Assembly (NCBI RefSeq): GCF_028640845.1
Contig: NC_080540.1
Location: 214,393,800 to 214,457,799, forward strand
DNA from: Ahaetulla prasina
Lineage: Eukaryota; Chordata; Lepidosauria; Squamata; Colubridae
Direction: 5' to 3'
Length of the DNA stretch: 64,000 nt
Below are positions 43,731 through 55,256 of this stretch, piece by piece. Position numbers and translations under genes: made by a program. The notes below the pieces were generated by a model. That model worked only from the letters and a program-made list of their open reading frames with translations. It did no database searches and was not told the origin of the DNA. The number at the start of each line of letters is the position of its first letter. Position 1 is the stretch's first letter.

Positions 43731-44039
43731 GTTTTACACTTCTCTTTTGGTCCCTGCCGACCTATCTGAGAATTCAACTGTTTCCCATATTCTGAAAAAA
43801 GCCAAAATCTGGCATTTGGAGATCAGACGTTACTTTTTAATTCTGCTTGTTTTGGGCACATCTCCCAACAAAGGGTGAAGAAATAGTAGATTAAGATTTG
43901 AAGGGACTGACCTAAACTTCTTTTCTTTTCAAGAATAGGCTATGAATGCCAGTTTTGCTGCACCAGCTTTTTTCTCCGAGTCCTGCCTCTTTGTCGAGGT
44001 ATTGAATCTCCCTCTGCCAGCGTACTTTTGCAGGTTCTA

Positions 44040-45041
44040 CAGTAGTGGCCAAAATTGTGGAAACCTTTTGGGGGAAAATATATTTTTGAGGTTTGATGGC
44101 TAACACCACCACTTTTATTTGGAGTAGTACCATAAAATTAGATATCATTGGAAAGATAATTTAATCAAGAATGTAATGCTTTTCAACCTTTCTTGGAGAG
44201 ATAAAAGTAGCTTTTTTGGTGGAATCTTAGATTTTAGGTCAAATTCCTGCAGTCTGCACTGAATAGTCCTTACAGTCAACTTCACATTGCATTGCGCCAT
44301 TTCATCTTGCATACATCCAGATGATTTTCTCCTGTCACGTAGGCATAGTCTCTTAATTCTTCTATCATCACTTGCTGTTGTGTACCTTTTTGTGCTTTTA
44401 CCAGTGTGATTTTGTAGTGACTAAGTCTCCTTGTAACTCTTCAAAAAATTAGAAATGCCACCTTTGGTTAAGTTTCCACCAATTTTTCTTCTAATTTCTT
44501 TATAACTGTAGCCTTGTTCACTTAATAATACTATTTTACATCGCTTTCTGGGTGACCAGTCAACTCTTCGCACCATTACTTTAATTTTATTACATTTTAC
44601 AAGCTCACTAAATGAAAGAACACAAAAAGCCCAACCAACTTGACAGCGATCACATAACACACTGACAAATGTCCTCCTCTCAGCTTCAATACATGACATC
44701 AATAACTGAATCCTACTGTGATCTGATTGGCCCATTGCCAAAAGAAGATGACACCTGATTGGCTCTCTAAACACTGATGCTCATTGGCTACAATCAGATG
44801 AAAGAAAGCTACCTGATATCAACCTAAGCAAGTGTGCTTCCTTTTTCTGGTTATTTGGCTATAACTTTTCATAGTATACAGATAATTGAACAAACATCAT
44901 TGCATTACATTCTTGATTAAATTATCTTTCCGTTGATATATAATTTTATGGTAGTACTCCCCCAAAAAACGGTGTTATTAGCTATCAAATCTCAAAAAAT
45001 ACACTTTTCCCAAAAGGTTTCCATAATTTTGGCCACTACTG
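44040..45041 (-). mobile_element. Tc1/mariner element, internally deleted
   Basis: Long inverted ends of about 140 bp start CAGTAGTGGCCAAAATT on both sides. TA flanks them (44038-44039, 45042-45043). It encodes the N-terminal DNA-binding part of a Tc1-type transposase on the minus strand but no DDE catalytic domain. Total length is 1,002 bp. Confidence 0.92.
44190..44576 (-). pseudogene. Tc1-type transposase DNA-binding half
   Basis: Reading from an ATG at 44576 on the minus strand gives MVRRVDWSPRKRCKIVLLSE, QGYSYKEIRRKIGGNL and ISNFLKSYKET, the first helix-turn-helix of a Tc1-like transposase. An in-frame TAG (44421-44423) follows. The same frame then continues as SLQNHTGKSTKRY, TASDDRRIKRLCLRDRR, MQDEMAQCNVKLTVRTIQCR and LQEFDLKSKIPPKK, which is the second helix-turn-helix. 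The coding match stops near 44190, before the catalytic domain begins. The upstream residues from 44774 belong to no transposase that I know and are probably untranslated. If read through, the product could bind the element ends but not cut them. Confidence 0.85.
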
Positions 45042-45086
45042 TAGTTGCTGACTCAATCATACCTATATATATTGTTACTTTTAAAT

Positions 45087-45399
45087 CAGGGGTGTCAAAC
45101 TTGATTTCATTGAGGGCCTCATCAGGATTGTATTTTACATCGGGGGCCCAGGGTGGGTGTGGCTAGGGTGGGTGTGGCCAGCTCGGTGTCATTCATGTCG
45201 GGGGCACCTGTGGTGGCCCAAGCACTTTGCCAGCAGAAACAGAGCTTGGAAGGACTGTGTGCAGCCCTCCCGAGCTTTGTATTTGTTGGCAGAGGCACCA
45301 CGGGCTGGTCCTTCACTGTTCCCAGGGTGGTCCCATGGGCCAGATCTAACCACCCTGCAGGCCGGATCCTGCCCACGGGCATTGAGTTTGACACCCCTG
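45087..45399. mobile_element. hAT MITE of the GTGTCAAACTC family
   Basis: It starts CAGGGGTGTCAAACTTGATT and ends TTGAGTTTGACACCCCTG. An exact duplication TTTTAAAT lies at 45079-45086 and 45400-45407. Confidence 0.95.
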
Positions 45400-45968
45400 T
45401 TTTAAATGCTACATATTTAGTTTCTGTTTTGTATTTGGCTGGCTATAAATTGGTTAATGACTTGATAAACAGGTTGCATAAATACTTACATACATTTTGC
45501 CAACAATGAGGGGCTTCTTTCCAGCAGCTATACTTGTCAGCCAGCTTGGTATTCTCTTGGCACCTCATGAAAGCCAAGGACCGCAAGCAACAAATTGTTC
45601 CCTTCCCACTGCTTCCCCATGGCATACTTTAAAAAAAAAAAAGTCAAATCTTGAAGTTTTTCAAAATGTCTAGTTCCAAACTGCAACTGAATTGTATTCT
45701 CTTTGCATCTCATATATTCAATTCCATTTAAATCAGACCAGGCCTATTCCACTATCAGCAATGTTAGCAACCCAAGCCAATTTAATTTTGGTTTCTCTAT
45801 GATATAGTTGAAACCAATGCAAAGCCAAGGACGGTGTGTGTCTGTGTCTGTTTCACGACTCGTTTTCTCCATTGGAGGGAACTGTTCAATGGAGAAAACA
45901 AGTGTTTTCTCCATTGGTGTGCTGATGAAAGTGTGGACATAACAACAACAACAAAAGGCAGTAAGTGG

Positions 45969-46150
45969 TAGGAGTCTACTGGTTATACCCAGTTTGGGCG
46001 AACCGGTAGCGGTGGTGGCGGGAGGCTCCACCCACCTGCCCGGATATCATCACGGACCTCTGTGCATGCACGGAAGGCTCTGTGCATGCAAAGAGGTGAC
46101 GCACACACTCACCTTTCCGAACCAGTAGCAAAGGGTAAGTGAATACCACT
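45969..46150. mobile_element. MITE of the CGAACCGGTAGCGG family
   Basis: It has TGGGCGAACCGGTAGCGG, TGTGCATGCACGGAAGGC and TTTCCGAACCAGTAGCAAAG, as in the copy at 47983-48475. The ends are approximate. Confidence 0.6.
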
Positions 46151-46754
46151 ACCGAAGCCAGTGTATTACTTCTTTTGTGATGCACTTTATTAATAAATAT
46201 TGCTTGTGTATGAAGCATCTACAGTTAGGCAAAATCAAACTATCCAGATGTTTTGGTCTGCAATTCCCATAATCTCTCAGCAGTGACTATGTTGGATGAA
46301 TTGGCTGTGCTCAGTGACTGAAGACCACTTTAGTTTTAAATATTTAAAAAGTGTTCACTTGAGGAAAGTATTTGAAAGGTAACCATTTGGGGAAACTGAA
46401 TTAGATTCAGAACTGGCACCCTTCACTCTGGATTTCACTTTTTCTTTTTTCTGTACATGAGTAAAAAGCAAAGAGTAACATTCAGAGTACAAAAATGCTG
46501 CCACCATTTTTTAGATAGTTGTGTCACCTACTACAACCATTTAGCGATCTTGTGCAAGACATTTTTTTTTTAAAAATTCCAAGTACCCCCATACGTCTCA
46601 ACAAGGTGAAAATCCTGATTTACGTGGCAGAAGAGACAGCCAAAAACATCCAATTTGGGCATTCCTTCTTTATATTAAAATTCAGAGAAGAATTTCAATA
46701 GGTAGTTAGTTCAGGTGGACCAGAATCAAACTGTTACGTACTCGTGAATTGTTT

Positions 46755-47007
46755 CAGAGGTGGTATCCAGCAAGGTTCTGACCAGTTCTGGAGAACCAGT
46801 AGCTGAAATTTTGAGTAGTTCGGAAAACCGGTAAATACCACCTCTGGCTGGCCCCGCCCCCATCTATTCTCTGCCTCCCAAGGCCCATCTGATTGGGAGG
46901 AATGGGGATTTTGCAGTAATCTTCCCCTGCCACGCCCACCAAACCATGTCACGCCCACCAAGCCACGCCCACAGAACTGGTAGTAAAAAAATTGAATCCC
47001 ATCACTG
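46755..47007 (+). mobile_element. hAT MITE of the CAGAGGTGGG family
   Basis: It starts CAGAGGTGGTATCCAGCAAG and ends TGAATCCCATCACTG. An exact duplication AATTGTTT lies at 46747-46754 and 47008-47015. Confidence 0.95.
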
Positions 47008-47015
47008 AATTGTTT

Positions 47016-47980
47016 CCTGATATTTTCATGCCACCTTTGCAACAGACTCCTTGGAGAGTTTATGTAAGAGCAGTGAATCTTCTTATATTAACCTGAATTC
47101 CACACATTCAGATAAAACACGGGACTTGAGTTTGAAAATAGAAGCATCTGATTTTTGTGGTGCCAACTGAGAAAAAGTAAATGTGGGGGGGGGGCAGGAG
47201 GAGAGGTTGGCTGTGGTATGATAGGAGAGAATCCTAACCACCCCTAGTGTTTAATTGAGCACAACATCAAAGAAAAAAAACACACATTCCAAATCCTTTT
47301 GTGGCAGGCATTCTTAGAACTTTGAGAGCAAGTAAAATGTACTTTCTCTGAATGGCTGCCATGGGGGCATAGGGCAGATGCCATTCACAAGAGAATTCTG
47401 TTGGGCACAGTCAGTCATAAAATATACTGAACATTGCTGCAATCATGTTTTCCGGTCCTCCAAGATGCTTCTTACAACATTTATCTGTCTTGCAGAGCAA
47501 GTAGGGCATACTTTTATACAAAACCCTGGAGTGCAGTTACCTGCTGTTTTTATTCTCTAAGAATGCCTATGGTTTCCTTACAGGACTGAGAGGATTCTTA
47601 GAAATAAAGGTGATAATGGAGCATGCCTTCTCTGCAGCATGCCTTATTTGTCACTTGGGGAGTTTTGCTGTTATTATTTACATCAAAAGAATTTTGTTCA
47701 TTCTTTTTTTTTTATTAAATCAAGGGGGTGGGAGAGCTTGGTGACTATCAAAGGAATTCCATGCTCACGCACTAATGCCTCTGTGCTTCACATTGGATAC
47801 AGTAACTATTTATAAACTTAGATGTTCAGCAGAAGCCACATGGATATTGTGTGCATTTTAGGTTAGCATGCAAGTGTTATAAATTATGTAACATACATCA
47901 TGCTTACAATAAGGTTATGGATCCACTTGCCTCTGGAAGCCAGTAGTTATAAATCATTAGGATTTATAGGATTGCAGCAG
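47016..47980. other. Unannotated DNA
   Basis: No gene or transposon boundary seen; a G run occurs near 47186. Confidence 0.4.
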
Positions 47981-47982
47981 GG

Positions 47983-48475
47983 GTGAAATTCAGCTGGTTC
48001 TATACCAGAGGTGGGTTTCAGTAGGTTCTGACCAGTTCTGGAGAACCGGTAGCGGAAATTTTGAGTAGTTTGGAGAACCGGTAGTAAAAATTCTGACTGA
48101 TCCTGTCCCCATCTATTCTCTGCCTCCCAAGTCCCAGCTGATTGGGAGGAAATGGGGATTTTTCAGTATCCTTCCCCTGCCACACTCACTAAGCCATGCC
48201 ACGCCCACCAATCCACATCCACAGGACCGGTAATAAAAAAATTTGAGACCCACCACTTTTCTATACGGCTCAGACGAACCGGTAGGGGCAGCTGCAGGAG
48301 GCTGCGCCCAGCCATGCGGACTTCCGGACATATGTTTTTTTACGACAATTTTAAGCCTCTGCGCATGCGCAGAAGGCTTTGCACATGCACGGACGACGGT
48401 GTGAGTGAAGCGAAAGCACACGCGGCGTACGCAAATTTGCAAAGCGGTAGGGAACGTAAGTGAATTTCATTCCTG
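47983..48475. mobile_element. MITE of the CGAACCGGTAG family, interrupted
   Basis: It begins GGGGTGAAATTCAGCTGG, is split by a hAT MITE (48006-48258), and resumes ACGGCTCAGACGAACCGGTA to GTGAATTTCATTCCTGG. Confidence 0.75.
48006..48258 (+). mobile_element. hAT MITE of the CAGAGGTGGG family, nested
   Basis: An exact duplication TTCTATAC lies at 47998-48005 and 48259-48266. It starts CAGAGGTGGGTTTCAGTAGG and ends GAGACCCACCACT. It interrupts the 47983-48475 element. Confidence 0.94.
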
Positions 48476-48856
48476 GATTTCACGTTGAACTATGTAAAGA
48501 CAAATGCATGTAGCTTGTTCATAATTATATGCCGCTTCTCAACTGTTAAATTTAGGCTGTGTAGTAGTTTGGCTTTTTATAGAAAGATAAAGCTGATCAT
48601 TTTGCAAAAGACATCCCTTGAAACACTGCCAGTAGACAAGAGACATCAACTGTCTGATGTTTCTTCTACTCTTGAAAAGAGAATGACCTTCCCATATGTG
48701 GTTTACATTTTTATTGCTTAATTCTTTATAGTAGATTCTTCCAATAGATTGCTAATAACCCACACATGGGTTTAATTATTTCATTATTATTGTCACGTAC
48801 ATTCTTCGACGAGAATAATGTTTTTTGGACTCAAAAGACTATTCTAGCATATACAT

Positions 48857-49035
48857 ACAGGTAGTCCTCAACTTAGGACCACAATTGAGCCCAACATTTC
48901 TGTTGCTAAGCAAGACAAAGGTTAAGTGAGCTTTGCCCCATTTTACAACCTTTCTTGCCAGAGTTGTTAAATGAATCACTGCAGTTGTGATGTTCGTTAA
49001 CACAGTTGTGTTCCCCATTGATTTTGCTTGTCATC
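48857..49035. mobile_element. MITE of the AGGTAGTCCTC family, right part lost
   Basis: It starts ACAGGTAGTCCTCAACTTAG and runs to TTTGCTTGTCATCAG, where it stops abruptly at the old repeat (copy 2). Confidence 0.75.
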
Positions 49036-49371
49036 AGATGTATAGAGTGGTTTAACTGATGTAGGCTTTTAAAAGGGGAGGAGGTAAAGAGGACAAAAAA
49101 GGATAGTTTAAGCAGATGTAGATTACACATTGGAAAGATTGCAAATACCTCATCAATTAGCAATTATAATGTGTTAAAAAAGCTAGTGCGTTTGTTAAGA
49201 TCTTCTGAAATAGCCTGAAACCTTTTGAAATACGTGAGTTTGGCAGTTTCTTCCTCTGTCATGCTGGTGTAAGTGTACTGTTTTAAAACAGCAACTCTGA
49301 AATCCTGGGCAGTTAATATTACTTTGTCCTTGTTTTCAGTCCTGATGTCAGACTGAACATAGAATCTAGAG
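49036..49371. repeat. Unidentified old repeat, copy 2, left part
   Basis: It aligns with 780-1194 (AATGTGTTAAAA, CTGAAACCTTTTGA, ACTTTGTCCTTG, ATAGAAT). The continuation is at 50858-50990, past a hAT insertion with duplication ATCTAGAG. Confidence 0.6.
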
Positions 49372-50849
49372 TAGACATGTCAAACTCAAGGCCCGTGGGG
49401 CAAATCCAGCCCATGATGTGGTTAGATTTGGCCCGTGTGGCTGCCCTGGAAATGGTGAGGGGCCAGCCTATGATATGATTCTGGTGGAGTGAGAGCTGAT
49501 TCTAGCCATGTGCACAAGTGATGCAGGTGTGTGTGTAAATGAAGCCTCTGAATTGCTTCTGGGTAGGAAATTAGGCTGAAACCTGTCCTGTCTGCCTGCG
49601 GCTTTGCTCTCAGCAGAATGGGCTCCACACAGATCCCAAAATGTGGCAGCAACGGCTTGCCCCATTTTTAATGGTAGGATACCATTAAAACACAGTTTTA
49701 GAACATAGTTTTATCTCCAAAAGACAAGGGCAGAGCTGAATCTAAAGCTTCCAACTTGTAGTTACTGCTCAAAAGCCTCTGCTTCTTGCCCAGCACTATA
49801 CTCCCTGCGATCACTTCTGCACGCTGCTGCTACAATTTGCCTGGCGTTCCCCCGACACCTTGATGGCTTCTGTGAGGCCAGCCAAGGTGAGGCGTGATGT
49901 GTAGCGACCAGACGGGGGAGCCGGGGCAAAGCAAATGAGCTGCAGCTGTTGACAGGCACCGTCGGCCCCCTTGAGCTCACTGCATCCTGTGTACTTGTGA
50001 ACCGGGCTGGGGTGGGCCAGGGCTGCAGGGTCCGTTCCCTTACCATTTCCAGGGCAGCCCTGTGGGCTTTATTTAACTGTATTGTGGGCCGGATGTGGCC
50101 TGTGGGTCTTGAGTTTGACATGTCTGAGTTAGCGGTGCTACTTGGTCGGTGTTGTGTCCCACTCCTCCTCTGACGGCCGGGTCGGGGAAGTCCGTATCAA
50201 GCGAGGCTACGAAGCCTCTGCAGCTTTGCCAAAGTTCTGTCAGAGTTCTCAGGGCAGGCAGGAGACCAGGATGTGACTTCAGCAATTCAAGTTAGACTTT
50301 GCCTGACTCAAAGAATGCCAGAAAACAGATCCTTTATATAGGCCATGGGGTGTGGCTCCATGACTCAGCACTTATGCAGGCCTGCCCCTCCCTTCCTTTT
50401 GCTGACGTCGCCTCCCCATTCTCCGGAAGCGTGGATTTATCCATTGCATCGTTTCATCCCCAGCTGCTGGTGATCCCAGCTCGTGGCTGGCTTCAGGCGC
50501 ACATGCTATTGGAGGGAGGTTTGTTTGCTCGGTTTGTCCGGGCATGGTGCCAGGGCTGGGGGCTGGAGGCATGCCAGGACATTCTTCTGCACTATAAGTC
50601 TCTGGCTGAGATAGCAGGAGATGAGAAGGGCCCGGCTGCGGTGGGGGGGGGGCGAGCGAGGCACAACAGTCGGTCTCGACCCAGCCATGTCCATTGAACG
50701 GCATGGAGCTGGCCACGCCCACCCAGCTATGCCCACTCAGCCACGCCCACCTGCCAACTGTAAGTCATCATAGCCTTACATGCAAGTGGCCCTTTGAGGA
50801 GCAACCATAATGCTGATGTGACCCTCAATGAAATTGACTGACACCCCTG
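49372..50849. mobile_element. hAT element (GTGTCAAACTC family), interrupted by solo LTR
   Basis: It starts TAGACATGTCAAACTCAAGG and ends GACTGACACCCCTG. An exact duplication ATCTAGAG lies at 49364-49371 and 50850-50857. A solo LTR occupies 50150-50668. Without it the element is about 950 bp, longer than the other copies. Confidence 0.93.
50150..50668 (-). mobile_element. Solo LTR, family X, copy 3
   Basis: On the plus strand it starts TGTTGTGTCCCACTCC and ends GCGAGGCACAACA. An exact duplication GTCGG lies at 50145-50149 and 50669-50673. The complementary TATA block (CCTTTATATAGG) and ATGACTCAGCACTTAT match copies 1 and 2. Confidence 0.94.
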
Positions 50850-50857
50850 ATCTAGAG

Positions 50858-50990
50858 GAACATCGCTAGCAGTCAGTGACATTACATCACATTAGAGGAG
50901 TTTGTGAAAGCTCCTGTAATTTTGTGTATGAAGTTGTTGGGGTCTTTGATGGTGCTGTTGGTGTAAATATACACACAAAACGGGCATCTG
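50858..50990. repeat. Unidentified old repeat, copy 2, right part
   Basis: It aligns with 10430-10560 (ATTAGAGGA, GTATGAAGTTGTTGGG, TGCTGTTGGTGTAAA). A 64-codon plus-strand frame at 50876-51070 covers this part, but copy 1 does not keep it open, so I do not call a gene. Confidence 0.6.
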
Positions 50991-51180
50991 AGTTTGTTCA
51001 TGGCCTAGTCCCAGTGTTAGGATCATTGTCCCATGATGAATATGCTACACTGTCTCCTAGATACCCCTAAATTATCAATTCAGAATCCTTTACAACAAGG
51101 TGAAATTAAACACCCAAGTTATATCTACTCCGGATTCCCAACTATATCAGGTTTTCATCAAGACACCGAAACCATATTAC

Positions 51181-51775
51181 TGTTATGTCCCCCTCCCCAC
51201 TTCACAGAGCAAACGCAAAGACGCGTGTCTCCCAGTCTTTTTATTTGCTACAGACCTGATTTTCTTCAATTGAGGAAATAATTGGCAGTGACCATGCAAA
51301 GGACTGCCAAGTTCGGAGTCCATTATCTCGTATCCAAGATCCATTGCCAAAACTCCCTGATAAAGTCCTTTAACCCTCCAACAACCAAGCTGCAGTGCAC
51401 CCTTGGTAGCTTTTTTTGTCCATCACAAGGGCCACATGGCAGCTCCACCCCTTTTTATACCCTGTGGGGTGTGGCTCAGTGACTCAGCAATCTCTGAGCC
51501 TGCCACACCTTTTCCTCTGTTGCGCATGCTTATCTTTACGTCGCTGCCTTGGATCAATCCAGGATTGATCGTCAGCAGCTGGGACTTGAGGCGTTGCCAG
51601 GGAGGAGGAGGGTGCGGGAGAGGGAGGCCTTGTCAGCTCCTCCTCCTGGCCTGCAGCTGGAACTTGGGGTGGTGCCAGAGAGGAGGGTCCCAGCGAGGGA
51701 GGCCTTGCTGGCTCCTCTCCCTCACTCTCCGAGTCACTCTCCTCCATGAGAACAGGCTCGAGGGCCGGAGTCACA
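51181..51775 (-). mobile_element. Solo LTR, second family
   Basis: On the minus strand it starts TGTGACTCCGGCCCTCG and ends GGGACATAACA. It has TATA (GGGTATAAAAAGG), shares the GAGCCACACCCCA stretch with family X, and has a polyadenylation signal (CAAATAAAAAGAC). A candidate duplication ATTAC lies at 51176-51180 and, offset by 3 bp, 51779-51783, so the right edge is uncertain by a few bases. Confidence 0.78.
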
Positions 51776-54229
51776 ATAATTACAGAAATGGCTTCTTTAA
51801 AGAAAAAGAAATAAAACAGACTGGCCAAGGGTCTATAAGAGCCATTCATTATAATGGGAGGGCTCCACAGAAACATAAACACCTCCCTCCCCCCAATATT
51901 GTGCACCTATACACTCAGCTAAGCTGAAAAGTCAGTTGTTGTCAGGGCTTATCCTTTTGCCCCAGTAAATCTACACAGGCTCTTGGGCGTTTGAACCAAT
52001 TTTTTCCCCACTGAGATTTAAGGAATATATTCAAAAAACCCCAAAAGGCACAAATATACAGCCATCATCAACTCAACATCCTGAAATAACATGCAACTAA
52101 AGATAACACATCAAATCCAAATGCATAATAAATAACCCGCAGGTATGCCCCTAGATGGATGTAACACCAAATTGCATTTTTACGTTGAAAGCTTTTACCA
52201 ACATGCTCAAGCCACAATCAATAAAAAAGCTCCTGTTATGTGACAATCTCAGTGGGTCATAATGAGCACCATCCAAGGCCTCAAAAACAGTGATGATACC
52301 ATAATAGATAAATTGACAAAAGAGAAACAGTTCTCATCAAGAATAATACTGATTATATCAAAGAAGCTGAAAACAACTCTTCAACAGCATGCTCTGCCAA
52401 CTTCTTTAGATCCCATGACAACACAGCAAAATCTGAATTTCTCAAGGATATGTAAGAGGTATCTATATGGAGGTATCTAAGAGTCCTCACAGGCATCTTT
52501 GACCTACTTCACAAAATACACACATCTGTCCTGTCCCATTGTCTCAAGACTCAGAACCATCATAGCTGGAACATCAGTTTCATGGATTCTGATCCTGATA
52601 ATCCATGACAAAGCTATTTAAAGGCCAAGTTCGGCTCTTGGACTGTATGAAATATTGTGTGTGTGTGTGTGTGTTTGTGTGTGTGTGTTGTATATAAAGA
52701 CACAATCATTCCTACTCCCCAAGGTCTGAAGTCACCTAGACCAAAGTCAAAGTGACCATTTTGGAGCAAAGTGTGATTTCCTTGTGGAAAAAAAGCTGAC
52801 TTCAGTTTTTTAGTAGGTTCCCATCTGTTTTATTTAACAGAGATGGGGACATGTCTGTCTGTCTGTCTGTCTGTCACATTGATGCCTTTTTTTAATGCCT
52901 TCTTAGTTTTAAAGGATTCCACTTTTCAGGATTTGCAATTTTTTTATCTGATTCCATTTATCCAACAAGGAAATTAAGATATGAACTGAGCTTTTTATAT
53001 AAGCAAATTTATACCACGCTTGGTTTCCCCTCCCCCCAGTTTAAGAATAATTGTATATGCTCAGGTCTAAAAAAACCAACAATAAATAACTAAGAAAATG
53101 GGGGGGGGGTGTCAGAAAATAGGTCACTGAAAGTTAACAGAAATGCTACCAGTACCATTTAAGCAAAAAAGTTAACATGAAGTAGAAAACACGGGAGGAT
53201 GATAAACTAACAGCAACTTAACATCAGTATCTTCATTCTATTTCCATATTATTCTTACATCATGAAGATAAGATTATGGGTATCTTTCAAGCAGTAACAA
53301 ATCACTAAGCGCTATTTTATCAGTACTTTTTCTGGCATTAAGTCGTAAAACAGGCATTTATCTAAAGTGCTCTTATCGAAAAGTTGAACTATGAACACTT
53401 CTGACATGCAGTAATTCAGATCCTGCTGAGAACCATATTCTAAATTGACAATTTACTGTTGATAGTTATTTAAATTATATTCATCTTATTTATCCCTTTT
53501 TCTTTTTCCTATTGGCAAAGGCAAGGACATTTTTCTTGTAAAGGAGTAGTGACTCATAAGAAAATTGGCCTGGAGCATGAATTGGTGCAATCCATAGGCC
53601 TTCATGACGCAAGCCCCATCCATTTTCTCTGACACTGCATGAACACACAGAAAGGATAGAGTTTGCAATACAATGGACTCATACCGATTTGTCACTTTGA
53701 TGAAAGGAGCAAAATCCTGTAGATGTCCCAGCATTGAATTGAATCTCTTTTAAGTTTTGGGGATTAAATATGATTTTCTGTCTTGAGCTTGGTTCCATAA
53801 CATGTTCACTACCAACCATGGATGCTTCCAATTGGATTTAATCAGAGGAGGAGCCCACAAATAAATTTAATACAAACCATGTTGATTCCCCCCCCCAGTT
53901 TAATTCCATCTGATCTTCACTGAGTTCAAGTGGTTCAGTTGCTGGTAAAATAAATTATGGTTGTTCAGGAGAGTAGAATGTAATTCATCTACTCTGTGGT
54001 TGACAATTGTTACATTATGGAAAGTTTTTCCATTTTCTCTTTCTCTGTTTGGTTGGGTTGACAAATTATACATCTTTGGTTTGGTTTTAGCTCACCTTGT
54101 TCTACACACCCAATCACTGTGATCTGTAAAGCAAACTTTACAGCTGAGTAGGTTATCTAAAGATGGCTTCTTTAAAGCACCTTGGATAAACCTGCCTTGA
54201 AAATTTAGGTGGACCCAGTTATGAAGTGC
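51776..54229. other. AT-rich unannotated DNA with two microsatellites
   Basis: No gene seen. It contains a (GT)n run at about 52655-52689 and a (TGTC)n run at about 52853-52875. Confidence 0.45.
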
Positions 54230-54361
54230 AGGGGTGTCAAACTCACAGCCCATGGGCCGGATGCGTCACACGCTGGCCACGCTCATGTCCAGTTTAGCGA
54301 AGTGGGGAAAAAAGTCACAATATGTCACGTGACACCGCCGTGACGCCATGAGTTTGACACC
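54230..54361. mobile_element. Short hAT MITE (GTGTCAAACTC family)
   Basis: It starts CAGGGGTGTCAAACTCACAG and ends ATGAGTTTGACACCCCTG. The flanks ATGAAGTG and ACGTAGTG differ at two positions. Confidence 0.83.
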
Positions 54362-54420
54362 CCTGACGTAGTGGAAAAGGCAACAGTTCCCAGACAGGGG
54401 TATGCAAGTAGCATCTAGAG

Positions 54421-54538
54421 CAGGTGTCTCCAACTTTGTTAACTTTAAAACTTCTGGACTTTAACTCCCAGAATTCCTCATGGAATTTTGGGAGTTGAAG
54501 TCCACAAATCTTAAAGTTGCCAAGATTAGAAACCCCCA
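54421..54538. mobile_element. Palindromic hAT MITE
   Basis: It starts CAGGTGTCTCCAACTTTG, with an inverted GGGAGTTGAAGTCCACAAAT block on the right. An exact duplication ATCTAGAG lies at 54413-54420 and 54539-54546. Confidence 0.88.
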
Positions 54539-54892
54539 ATCTAGAGAGCCAAGAGAACAGAAATGCATGTACTTTGGCCAGAGTGACACATCATAGAAAC
54601 ATGCAGCTCTGATTCACTATAATGGGCATAGTCCTCTGCAGAATTACACTGGAATCCCATTAACTCTCATGAAAATTGTGACCCTGATATTATAGTAGAA
54701 ATGGATGGGATTAAAAATAGTGGCTAGGTCATCCCATTTTATCATATTCTGCTAGCTAGGAATTAACAAGTTTAGACTGAGCCTTTCTAGACAGACAATC
54801 CCAATTGTAAGCTCCAATTAATCTGTTTCAGTTCTAAAATAAGTCAAATAGGGAACAGAGAATAAATCTTTTCCGAACTAAAATTTTATACA

Positions 54893-55256
54893 GTAATCCC
54901 TGATTTACAATCTCAATTGGGAGCGAAATCCCCACCGCTAAGCAAGTGGTTGTTAAATGACCTTGTTTGCCCTGGTTAAGCAAATCACTGCAGTTATTAA
55001 GTGAATCATATGGTTGTTAAATGAATCCCACTTTCCTCATTGGCTTTGCTTGTCAGAAGTCATCTGGGAAATGGTGACCCTGGGACACTGGAACCATCAT
55101 AAATACATGCCAGTCGCCAAGTATCAAAATTTTGTTGATATGACTGTGGGGATGTTGTAATGGTCATAAGCGCGAAGGCTGGTCATAAGTCACTGTTTTC
55201 AGTGCTGTTGTAACTTCAAACAATCACTAAAAAAAAGGTTGTAAGTCGAGGACTAC
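54893..55256. mobile_element. MITE of the AGGTAGTCCTCGACTTAC family
   Basis: It starts AGTAATCCCTGATTTACAAT and ends GTTGTAAGTCGAGGACTACA. It includes TGGGACACTGGAACCATCAT, shared with other copies. Confidence 0.85.

Noticed and set aside
44577..44774. Upstream extension of the Tc1 transposase frame
   Set aside because: These 66 codons do not resemble any Tc1 transposase, and the natural start Met lies at 44576.
50876..51070. 64-codon frame in the old repeat
   Set aside because: The homologous part of copy 1 (10430-10560) has stops, and the product matches no family that I know.
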